Source of the DNA: Erysipelotrichaceae bacterium UBA3379
GTDB lineage: Bacteria > Bacillota_I > Bacilli_A > Erysipelotrichales > Coprobacillaceae
Direction of reading: 5' to 3'
Assembly (NCBI GenBank): GCA_002359025.1
Contig: DEPZ01000037.1
Location: forward strand, 263-22,024
DNA: 21,762 nt
The position numbers were made by a program, and so were the translations under genes. Within the stretch, counting starts at the first letter, position 1. Every line of letters begins with the position of its first letter. Shown one piece after another: positions 1-6,401 of the stretch. Below the pieces are notes generated by a model that saw nothing but the letters and a program-made list of their open reading frames with translations, did not search any database and had not been told where the DNA came from.

Positions 1-1352
1 GCCTTTTTACCAGCACCCATAGCTAAAATAACAGTAGCAGCCCCAGTGACAACATCTCCACCAGCCCATACATCTTCCTTACTTGTATGCATTGTATCTT
101 CATCAACGATGATACCACCCCAAGATTGTGTCTCTAATCCTGGTGTTGTTTGTCTAATTAATGGATTTGGACTTTGTCCAATAGAAACAATGACACTACC
201 TGTTTCAATTGTAAAATTAGAGCCTTCTTTAACCACAGGTCTTCTTCTACCACTTGCATCAGGTTCTCCTAGTTCCATTTCTACACATTCCATAGATTTA
301 ACCCATCCATCTTCTCCGTTGATTTTCACTGGATTTGTTAAAAGTTTGAAAATAATTCCTTCTTCTTTTGCATGATGAACTTCTTCAGCACGTGCTGGCA
401 CCTCTTCAGCACCACGTCTATAAACAATATATACATTTTTAGCCCCTAAACGTTTTGCTGTTCTTGCTGCATCCATAGCGACATTTCCAGCACCAATGAC
501 ACATACAGTATCAGTCACTTTCACTGGTGTAGGATGTTTAGGGAATTCATAAGCCTTCATTAAATTCACACGTGTTAAAAACTCATTCGCAGCATATACG
601 CCATTTAAGTTTTCGCCTGGAATTCCTTGGAATCGTGGTAATCCCGCACCACTTCCAATAAAGATTCCTTCATATCCTTCTTCTTTTAATTCATCAATTG
701 TTATTGATCTTCCTACAACAACATTTGTTTCAAACTTCACACCTAATTTTTTAATATTATCAACTTCTGCTTCCACCAAAGCTTTTGGTAAACGGAATTC
801 AGGAATACCATAAACAAGAACTCCACCTACTTTATGAAGTGCTTCAAATACAGTCACATCATATCCCTTTTTAGCAAGTTCACCAGCACAAGTCATACCT
901 GCAGGTCCACTTCCAATAACAGCAATTTTCTTTCCATTTTTTTGAACATTTGTTTCTTGATCTTTACCATGGTCTCTATGATAATCAGCGACAAATCTTT
1001 CTAATCTTCCTATACCAACAGACTCACCTTTAATTCCTCTTACACATTTCCCTTCACATTGATTTTCTTGAGGACAAACACGTCCACAAATTGCAGGTAA
1101 TGCATTTTCTTGAGTAATAATTTGATATGCTTCTTCAAAATTCCCTTTAGCAACTTCACTAATAAACTCAGGAATAGGAACACCTACTGGACATCCAGAT
1201 TTACATGGTTGATGACGACAATTTAAACAACGTGTAGCTTCTTCCATAGCTTGTTCTTTTGTATATCCAAGTGATACTTCTTTAAAATTCTTATTTCTTA
1301 CATTTGGATCTTGTTCAGGCATTTTTACCTTTTCTAATGACATATTTGGCAT
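1..1352 (-). CDS. nfnB: NfnB / glutamate synthase small-subunit-like flavoprotein (partial, C-terminus off the left edge)
   Basis: FAD- and Fe-S-containing oxidoreductase of the family that includes the glutamate synthase small chain and NfnB, the NADP(H)-side subunit of electron-bifurcating NADH-dependent ferredoxin:NADP oxidoreductase. About 450 codons are present; the family runs to about 460-470, so only the last few are missing. Seen: two N-terminal [4Fe-4S] cysteine sets (C42, C45, C50, C54 and C89, C93, C99, C103), an FAD-binding GSGPAG near residue 130, a second nucleotide-binding GAGNVAMDAARTAKR, and the C-terminal FAD motif GGDVVTGAATVILAMGAG at the window edge. Start: ATG at 1352, one base after the nfnA stop, with AGGAGTG at 1363-1369. 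I prefer NfnB to a true GltD because the partner is the NfnA-type FAD/[2Fe-2S] protein and no large glutamate synthase subunit is visible. A role as SudA-type sulfide dehydrogenase is the main alternative. Confidence 0.88.
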   Translation of the reverse strand, partial: MPNMSLEKVKMPEQDPNVRNKNFKEVSLGYTKEQAMEEATRCLNCRHQPCKSGCPVGVPIPEFISEVAKGNFEEAYQIITQENALPAICGRVCPQENQCEGKCVRGIKGESVGIGRLERFVADYHRDHGKDQETNVQKNGKKIAVIGSGPAGMTCAGELAKKGYDVTVFEALHKVGGVLVYGIPEFRLPKALVEAEVDNIKKLGVKFETNVVVGRSITIDELKEEGYEGIFIGSGAGLPRFQGIPGENLNGVYAANEFLTRVNLMKAYEFPKHPTPVKVTDTVCVIGAGNVAMDAARTAKRLGAKNVYIVYRRGAEEVPARAEEVHHAKEEGIIFKLLTNPVKINGEDGWVKSMECVEMELGEPDASGRRRPVVKEGSNFTIETGSVIVSIGQSPNPLIRQTTPGLETQSWGGIIVDEDTMHTSKEDVWAGGDVVTGAATVILAMGAGKK

Positions 1353-1353
1353 A

Positions 1354-2181
1354 CTATCTTTTCACTCCTGTTAAATTACATATATGAGATTCTTCGCTTT
1401 TAAACATTTTTTGTCTTTCAATTAATTCATCAAAATCAACCAATAAACCATCAAAATCAGGCCCATCTACACAAGCAAATTTAATCTTACCATCTACACT
1501 TACTCTACAACAACCACACATACCAGTTCCATCAATCATAATTGGATTTAATGAAACAGATGTTTTTATATTATGAGGTTTTGTCACACCAACAACAGCT
1601 TTCATCATTGGTACAGGTCCAATTGCTATAACTTCATCAATACTTTCTCCTTGATCTATTAAATCTTGTAACACTTGTGTTACAAAACCTTTTCTACCAA
1701 GTGACCCATCATCCGTTGTAATATAAACATTCTTACAGAATTTCTTAAACTCATCAGCCCATAAAACATATTGAGCTTCTCTACCACCAATAATAACATC
1801 AACGTCAACACCCATATTTGCAAGCGCTCTAAGTTGTGGAAATAATGGTGCACTTCCTACTCCACCTGCAACACCTACAACATGCTTTGATTGATGTAAT
1901 TTTGTTGGTTCCCCTAAAGGACCTACAAAGTCAACCAATTCATCACCTTCATTTAACTGAGATAATGCTTTGGTTGAATAACCAACAATTTGATAAATAA
2001 TAGTAATCGTTTCTTTTTCTCTATCATAATCAGCTATTGTTAATGGGATTCTTTCTCCATCTTCATCTACTCTTAAAATGATAAATTGTCCCGGTTCACA
2101 TTTTCTAGCAACATATGGGGCATGAATTTCCATTAATTCAACAACATCATTCATTTTTTCTTTTTTTATAATTTTATACAC
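1354..2181 (-). CDS. nfnA: NfnA: FAD/NAD-binding [2Fe-2S] subunit of ferredoxin:NADP oxidoreductase
   Basis: Small subunit of the Nfn complex (also named sulfide/dihydroorotate dehydrogenase-like FAD/NAD-binding protein), 275 residues, the usual length. It is related to PyrK: an FAD-binding barrel with RIPLTI at 44-49, an NAD-binding domain with GVAGGVGSAPLFPQL from about 103, and a C-terminal [2Fe-2S] region with D217, C222, C224, C225 and C237. In the Thermotoga NfnA structure the cluster is held by one Asp and three Cys, and D217 followed by the cysteines fits that arrangement. In NfnAB this subunit takes electrons from or to NADH while NfnB handles NADPH and ferredoxin; the complex is cytoplasmic. 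Start is GTG at 2181, preceded by GGAGTG at about 2187-2192. It is followed after one base by nfnB, so the two are one transcript. Confidence 0.88.
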   Translation of the reverse strand: MYKIIKKEKMNDVVELMEIHAPYVARKCEPGQFIILRVDEDGERIPLTIADYDREKETITIIYQIVGYSTKALSQLNEGDELVDFVGPLGEPTKLHQSKHVVGVAGGVGSAPLFPQLRALANMGVDVDVIIGGREAQYVLWADEFKKFCKNVYITTDDGSLGRKGFVTQVLQDLIDQGESIDEVIAIGPVPMMKAVVGVTKPHNIKTSVSLNPIMIDGTGMCGCCRVSVDGKIKFACVDGPDFDGLLVDFDELIERQKMFKSEESHICNLTGVKR

Positions 2182-2207
2182 ACTATCACTCCAATCATAT
2201 TGGAAAA

Positions 2208-2236
2208 ATTATATCATAGTGTTACTTTTTTATCAA
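2208..2236 (-). promoter_or_regulatory. Promoter of nfnAB
   Basis: Minus-strand sigma-A type promoter: -35 TTGATA (2231-2236), 17-base spacer, -10 TATAAT (2208-2213) with an extended TG one base upstream of the -10. It lies about 27 bases before the GTG start of nfnA. Confidence 0.8.
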
Positions 2237-2267
2237 TATCATCATGATGTACAATTCCTATACATAC

Positions 2268-2296
2268 TTGACAATATCATAAATACAGACTAAATT
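2268..2296 (+). promoter_or_regulatory. Promoter of the HAD phosphatase gene
   Basis: Consensus -35 TTGACA (2268-2273), 17-base spacer, weaker -10 TAAATT (2291-2296). A strong AAGGAGG ribosome site follows at 2314-2320, five bases before the ATG. Confidence 0.65.
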
Positions 2297-2325
2297 ATTC
2301 TTATAACCATAAAAAGGAGGATATT

Positions 2326-3105
2326 ATGTTATTATTTTTTGATATAGATGGTACATTATTAGATGAAGACACTTTTACCGTTCCTCAATCCTCAATAGAA
2401 GCAATAAACCTTGCTAAAGAAAATGGTCATCTTTGTTTTATCAATACTGGAAGACCAATATCAACTATTGATCATATTATCAAAGAAATAGGCTTTGATG
2501 GATATGTATGTGGATGTGGTACCTATGTAGAATTACATAATCAAGTTATTTTTCATAATGAATTACAACAAGTATTACGTCAGGAACTTATTCAAATGAT
2601 ATATGATTGTCATTTAGAAGCTGTCTTGGAAGGTATCAATGGTGCATATTTTCCAGACAATATAAAAAAGCCTTTGATACAAGGAATGTATAAAAGATAT
2701 CAAGATATGGGATTTCATGTTTCTATTTACCATAAAGAAGATGACATACAATTTGATAAATTTGCTTTTTGGTTTGATGAAAATTCAGATGTTGACACAT
2801 TCATCAATCGCTATAAAGATCAATTCACTTTTATAAAACGTGATCATGATTTCTATGAAGTTGTCCCAACTCCATACAGCAAAGCATCAGGTATACAAAA
2901 ACTCTGTCAGCATTTAAACATACCTAAAAGCGAAACCATAAGTTTTGGTGACTCAACAAATGACTTAGATATGTTAAAGTATACAAACTATTCTGTTGCG
3001 ATGAAAGAAAGTCATCCCGATGTTTATAAACATGTAACTTATACAACAACAAGCATAAAAGATAATGGTATCTATAATGCTTTAAAACATTATAAAATTA
3101 TATAG
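2326..3105 (+). CDS. Cof-type HAD-IIB family phosphatase
   Basis: Cytoplasmic haloacid-dehalogenase superfamily hydrolase of the Cof/YidA type, 259 residues, a normal length. All four catalytic motifs are present: motif I DIDGTLL with nucleophile D6 and acid/base D8; motif II TGR at 41-43; motif III lysine K186 in PYSKASGI; motif IV GDSTND at 208-213, which holds the Mg ion. The middle part (about 80-180) is the C2 cap that sets substrate choice. Family members remove phosphate from sugar phosphates, FMN or pyridoxal phosphate; the substrate here cannot be read from sequence. The gene stands alone, with its own promoter and a terminator just after the stop codon, divergent from nfnAB. Confidence 0.9.
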   Translation: MLLFFDIDGTLLDEDTFTVPQSSIEAINLAKENGHLCFINTGRPISTIDHIIKEIGFDGYVCGCGTYVELHNQVIFHNELQQVLRQELIQMIYDCHLEAVLEGINGAYFPDNIKKPLIQGMYKRYQDMGFHVSIYHKEDDIQFDKFAFWFDENSDVDTFINRYKDQFTFIKRDHDFYEVVPTPYSKASGIQKLCQHLNIPKSETISFGDSTNDLDMLKYTNYSVAMKESHPDVYKHVTYTTTSIKDNGIYNALKHYKII

Positions 3106-3132
3106 AAAAAAGAACGTGGGGAACGTTCTTTT
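3106..3132 (+). terminator. Intrinsic terminator after the HAD gene
   Basis: Stem AGAACGT (3111-3117) / ACGTTCT (3123-3129), loop GGGGA, flanked by A-rich and T-rich sides that extend the stem, starting directly after the stop codon. Confidence 0.8.
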
Positions 3133-3185
3133 CGCTTTTTATAGACGATTAATAAGTTTAGGGAGAGGGGTCGCCTATATTTCAA

Positions 3186-3221
3186 TATTATATGTCTTAC
3201 TCTTAAGACACTTATATAATA
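3186..3221. repeat. Long imperfect inverted repeat in the convergent gap
   Basis: Arms TATTATATGTCTTA (3186-3199) and TAAGAC + ATATAATA (3204-3209, 3214-3221) with a CTCT loop and a four-base bulge (3210-3213). It lies between the HAD terminator and the end of the ABC ATPase gene. There is no T-run directly after it on either strand, so it is not a standard terminator, though it may mark the 3' end of the ABC operon. The stretch before it (about 3160-3176) is an unusual G-rich patch. Confidence 0.6.
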
Positions 3222-3250
3222 CCTCAGACATATGAATTTTCTGTGAACAT

Positions 3251-3937
3251 TTAATTTTTTTCTATTTTTTCTAATTTTCCATGATTAATTTTTAATTGAA
3301 CATTCATTTGATCCGCAAATTCTTTAGAATGTGTCACAACAATAACGCATTTATTTTCATTATGAGCCAAATCGATAAATGTTTGTATGATACCTTGAGA
3401 AGTCTGCTCATCTAGATTACCCGTTGGTTCATCACATAATATCAAATCTACATTTCTCGCAATCGCTCTTGCGATAGCCACCCTTTGTTGTTGTCCACCA
3501 GATAATTTTCTGATATCACGTTTACATTCTTCAGAACTTAATCCTAATTTTGTAAGAATATTCATAATATACTCTTTTTTATTCTTTACCTTCATACCTG
3601 CTATATTCATTGCATTTTCTACATTTTGATAAGCATTCATATAATGAATAAGGTTATATGATTGAAAAACAATAGATATATCGTTTCTACGATATTGACT
3701 TAAACCAATCTTTTGAATATCTTCACCTTTAAATAGCACTTTGCCACTTTTTGGTTTATCTAATCCTCCTGCGAGTACGAGAGAAGTCGTTTTTCCACTT
3801 CCACTTGCACCTACAATAGCATAGGTTTTACCTTGTTGAAAGTCATAACTTGTTTCTTTTAAAATGTTAACTTGTTTAACTCCATCTTTATAATAGTAAC
3901 TAACATTATCAAATGTTAACGCAATTTCTTCATTCAT
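3251..3937 (-). CDS. ABC transporter ATP-binding protein (MacB/LolD/YknY type)
   Basis: ATPase subunit, 228 residues, partner of the FtsX-type permease encoded three bases upstream. Seen: Walker A GASGSGKTT at 43-51, Q-loop FQSYN near 91-95, signature LSGGQQQR from 145, Walker B LILCDEP at 165-171, D-loop NLDE, and switch histidine H203 in VTHS. This subgroup powers mechanotransmission permeases that extrude lipids, peptides or antibiotics, or act as sensors beside two-component systems; no two-component genes are present here. The start ATG follows the permease stop after three bases, with GAAGGA-type sequence inside the end of the permease gene. Substrate unknown. Confidence 0.92.
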   Translation of the reverse strand: MNEEIALTFDNVSYYYKDGVKQVNILKETSYDFQQGKTYAIVGASGSGKTTSLVLAGGLDKPKSGKVLFKGEDIQKIGLSQYRRNDISIVFQSYNLIHYMNAYQNVENAMNIAGMKVKNKKEYIMNILTKLGLSSEECKRDIRKLSGGQQQRVAIARAIARNVDLILCDEPTGNLDEQTSQGIIQTFIDLAHNENKCVIVVTHSKEFADQMNVQLKINHGKLEKIEKN

Positions 3938-3940
3938 ACT

Positions 3941-5374
3941 TTATCCTTCCTTCTTTGTTAATATTTCTCTTGGTGATAATCTTAGAATATAAACAGCAGG
4001 CAAGAGTACTGAAACGATACATATAGCTCCTGTAATTTGTGCTAATTGTACTATTGTTGTTCCTGTTAGTGAAACATCTAATTCTTCATTTTCAGGAGCA
4101 GTCATAGCTTGATCAAATAAATTCTTTGGTTGATCTGTTGGTTTATCTTTATTTTCTTGTGAATCAGGTGTTATTTCCATAATCATTTGATTTTGATTTG
4201 TTTGTGATGATTCTAACATTGAACTCACGACATTGGATACCATCTTTCCTGTTGTTAATGATAAACAAAATGCCAGAACTGCAATCATACATATTTCAAT
4301 CAGTTGTTGTAAACCTATTTTTAATTTTGTTTGTCCTAGTGATAATAATACCCCAAACTCATAGAATCTTCCTCGCATTGTTAAAACAAGAACTAAACAT
4401 AATATTAAGCTTCCTGCAATAATAACAACCCATAGGAAAATTGTCGCAAAATGATCCATATTTTCTAAAGAAGAAATACTTCTTTGATAAATCATATCAT
4501 TAGCATCCAATGTATATGTTTCAAAATCAATATCTGTTTGACTTGCTGCTAACTCTTTAAATGCATCAATATGTTCTGGATCATCCAAATAATAAGTAGC
4601 ACTTGATATATCAGTATCACTACCATTTAAAGTTTGTGCTAATGAAATATCTGTATAAATTTGATTCATTGGGCTTTGACGATTGCTCATCATTCTTCCC
4701 ATTTCACTACTTGTTTCGATTTCAAAAATACCTACAATCTCAAGAGTTTCAGTTTTATCATTAGATGTTACTGTCAATGTATCTCCAACTTCTAAATCAT
4801 TATCACTGGCAAGTGTTGATTCAATAACACAATTTTTTGTTCCTGCATCATCTTGTGATAAAAGATGTCCAGAAGTTAATACATAGTTTTCATTTACAAA
4901 TGATTCTAAATATTCCATTGTCGTATTGCCAACAATTGTAAAATCATTATCATCCATCATTGGTTGTCTTTCTTCACTATTCATTCCTGGTATATTTTGC
5001 TTTGTTTCTTGAGTTGTCTCTTCACTCATTGCTACAGGATCTATATCTTCACTTGTAGCACCCACTTGTACAGTATAATTATAATTTTCTACATATTTGA
5101 GATCTTTTAATTGATCTGCCATATCTACTGTTATATTATCCATAACACTTTCCATAGATGAACCTTTCTCTCTATTGCCCATCATATTTTTCATGTTATA
5201 AGAAAAAGTGACTTCACTTCCCAAAGATGTACGTACTTGTTCCATAGATTTTGTTGTTGCACTTTTTATAGATAATCCTGCAATAACTAGATTCGCTATA
5301 AGACACATTAATACAAACAACAACAAACTACGTCCTATATTCTTTTTAATACTTAAAAAGGCATTCTTTATCAT
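3941..5374 (-). CDS. FtsX/MacB-type ABC transporter permease
   Basis: Membrane subunit of the ABC transporter, 477 residues. Topology by eye: TM1 at 16-36, a large extracellular MacB-like domain (about 37-310), TM2 311-333, TM3 354-374, an extracellular loop 376-440, TM4 446-466. The FtsX core is recognisable from RGRFYEFGVLLSLG after TM2 and from the C-terminal LSPREIL. Two stretches of the outside portion are rich in Met, Glu, Asp and Gln (about 115-145 and 390-432). The loop between TM3 and TM4 is longer than in typical MacB proteins. A strong AAGGAGGA site precedes the ATG. First gene of a two-gene operon with the ATPase. Substrate not predictable. Confidence 0.88.
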   Translation of the reverse strand: MIKNAFLSIKKNIGRSLLLFVLMCLIANLVIAGLSIKSATTKSMEQVRTSLGSEVTFSYNMKNMMGNREKGSSMESVMDNITVDMADQLKDLKYVENYNYTVQVGATSEDIDPVAMSEETTQETKQNIPGMNSEERQPMMDDNDFTIVGNTTMEYLESFVNENYVLTSGHLLSQDDAGTKNCVIESTLASDNDLEVGDTLTVTSNDKTETLEIVGIFEIETSSEMGRMMSNRQSPMNQIYTDISLAQTLNGSDTDISSATYYLDDPEHIDAFKELAASQTDIDFETYTLDANDMIYQRSISSLENMDHFATIFLWVVIIAGSLILCLVLVLTMRGRFYEFGVLLSLGQTKLKIGLQQLIEICMIAVLAFCLSLTTGKMVSNVVSSMLESSQTNQNQMIMEITPDSQENKDKPTDQPKNLFDQAMTAPENEELDVSLTGTTIVQLAQITGAICIVSVLLPAVYILRLSPREILTKKEG

Positions 5375-5398
5375 TTTTATTCCTCCTTACAGTTATAA

Positions 5399-5428
5399 TA
5401 TATAGGAATAATGCTTTTAAAACTTCAA
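5399..5428 (-). promoter_or_regulatory. Probable promoter of the FtsX-type ABC operon
   Basis: -35 TTGAAG (5423-5428), 18-base spacer, -10 TATATA (5399-5404). Other -10 choices exist in the same A+T-rich stretch, so the exact hexamer is uncertain. Confidence 0.4.
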
Positions 5429-5443
5429 TATATTATGTGAAAT

Positions 5444-5479
5444 AAACAAAAATACTAACCATCTACTATGGTTAGTATT
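5444..5479 (-). terminator. Terminator of the NusG domain II gene, with the stop codon inside the stem
   Basis: Perfect 12-bp stem AATACTAACCAT (5451-5462) / ATGGTTAGTATT (5468-5479) with loop CTACT, followed on the minus strand by TTTTTGTTT. The TAA stop of the gene (5472-5474) lies in the stem. Confidence 0.9.
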
Positions 5480-5819
5480 GATCTTGCATCCCTGCTTGTA
5501 TGACATAAATATGATTTGGAGCACAAATGATAGATTGAGAACTTCCCTGATTCACCCAGCCAATCTTTTCACAATCATGATTAGGACACTCTACATCAAC
5601 AGCTCTATATTTACCATCTTTAACCTCTAGATGAAATTCTCCATATTTCCCTTGATATGTATATATATTATCAACCGAAATATCTACCTCATCAATAAGT
5701 TCTTTATCATAATAAACTTGTATCTGCTCTTTTTCACCCTGAAACATTTGATAAATCAAATATCCTCCACCTGCAAAAATAAGCAGTACAATAATGAATA
5801 TAATATCTTTTTTCTTCAT
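5472..5819 (-). CDS. Membrane-anchored NusG domain II-containing protein
   Basis: Small protein of 115 residues with one N-terminal membrane helix (about 5-26) and an outside domain of the NusG_II type. Seen: a beta-rich stretch (33-75), then CPNHDC (C78, C83) and IICAPNHI (C99), the cysteine and histidine pattern typical of this family. In other Firmicutes such genes usually sit beside FMN-binding, Gx-transporter or heptaprenyl diphosphate synthase genes; none of these is here, so it is a stand-alone copy. Function is not established; the conserved Cys/His residues suggest metal or cofactor contact (inference). The gene has its own promoter, an AAGGTGATG ribosome site and a compact terminator overlapping its stop. 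Confidence 0.85.
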   Translation of the reverse strand: MKKKDIIFIIVLLIFAGGGYLIYQMFQGEKEQIQVYYDKELIDEVDISVDNIYTYQGKYGEFHLEVKDGKYRAVDVECPNHDCEKIGWVNQGSSQSIICAPNHIYVIQAGMQDQY

Positions 5820-5850
5820 TTTTTCATCACCTTATTCTTTTATCTTTCTT

Positions 5851-5880
5851 ATCATATCTTTATTTATAAAGAAATGTCAA
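5851..5880 (-). promoter_or_regulatory. Promoter of the NusG domain II gene
   Basis: -35 TTGACA (5875-5880), 18-base spacer, -10 TATGAT (5851-5856), about 30 bases before the start codon. Confidence 0.75.
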
Positions 5881-5912
5881 GTTATTAAAATAAAAATTAT
5901 GAAAGGACTTCC

Positions 5913-5937
5913 ATACCTAAAAGATTAGGTATATAAT
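5913..5937 (+). promoter_or_regulatory. PTS IIB promoter with an inverted-repeat operator
   Basis: Perfect 8-bp inverted repeat ATACCTAA (5913-5920) / TTAGGTAT (5925-5932) with spacer AAGA. Its last base is the first base of a consensus -10 TATAAT (5932-5937). No good -35 hexamer is found at 17 bases, so the dyad occupies the spacer of a promoter that probably needs or is blocked by a regulator. Confidence 0.65.
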
Positions 5938-5969
5938 ATAAGTATAAAAACAAAGGGAGGAATATTATA

Positions 5970-6290
5970 ATGGTAAAAATTATGTTAGCTTGTTCTGCTG
6001 GTATGTCAACAAGCTTACTCGTAACTCGTATGCAAAAAGCTGCTCAAGACAGAGGGCTAGATGCTAAAATTTGGGCAATTAGTGAAACATCATTAACAAC
6101 TGAATACGCTGCTGAACCATGTGATGTATTATTAATTGGTCCACAAGTAAGATTTAGATTAAAATCTATCAAAGATCAAGTCAATCATGCAATTCCAGTT
6201 GATGTTATTGATATGAGAACATATGGTATGATGGATGGTGCTAAAGTTCTTGATCAAGCATTAAAATTATTAGAAGACTGGAAAAAATAA
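5970..6290 (+). CDS. PTS sugar transporter subunit IIB (lactose/cellobiose family), orphan
   Basis: Cytoplasmic phospho-carrier of the phosphotransferase system, 106 residues, full length for the CelA/LicB-type IIB family. The phosphorylated cysteine is C8 in the P-loop ACSAGMSTS, right after the first strand KIMLA; a second strand VLLIGPQVRF is also typical. A IIB protein takes phosphate from IIA and passes it to sugar on the membrane IIC; neither IIA nor IIC is encoded in the window, so partners must lie elsewhere or the protein is regulatory. GGGAGG precedes the ATG by nine bases. It is monocistronic, with a promoter dyad upstream and a terminator after it. Confidence 0.9.
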   Translation: MVKIMLACSAGMSTSLLVTRMQKAAQDRGLDAKIWAISETSLTTEYAAEPCDVLLIGPQVRFRLKSIKDQVNHAIPVDVIDMRTYGMMDGAKVLDQALKLLEDWKK

Positions 6291-6315
6291 TTATCATTTC
6301 ATAAGTTTATAAAGT

Positions 6316-6345
6316 AAAGCTATTGGATATACCAGTAGCTTTTTC
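6316..6345 (+). terminator. Terminator of the PTS IIB gene
   Basis: 11-bp stem AAAGCTATTGG (6316-6326) / CCAGTAGCTTT (6332-6342) with one G-U pair, loop ATATA, followed by T residues to 6344. Confidence 0.85.
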
Positions 6346-6369
6346 TTATCCCTTTCAATCTTATAATTA

Positions 6370-6401
6370 TTAAAAAGCCAATTCTTATTAAATTGGCTTT
6401 T
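6370..6401 (-). terminator. Terminator of kup, with the stop codon in the loop
   Basis: Perfect 11-bp stem AAAAGCCAATT (6373-6383) / AATTGGCTTTT (6391-6401), loop 6384-6390 holding part of the kup stop codon (6388-6390). Minus-strand T-run follows; it may act in both directions. Confidence 0.85.

Noticed and set aside
46..375. Plus-strand open frame of 109 codons
   Set aside because: It is antisense to nfnB, whose motifs are clear, and has no ribosome site.
3251..5374. A bacitracin-resistance (BceAB-type) system
   Set aside because: The permease has four helices and a MacB-like arrangement rather than ten, and no two-component genes are adjacent.
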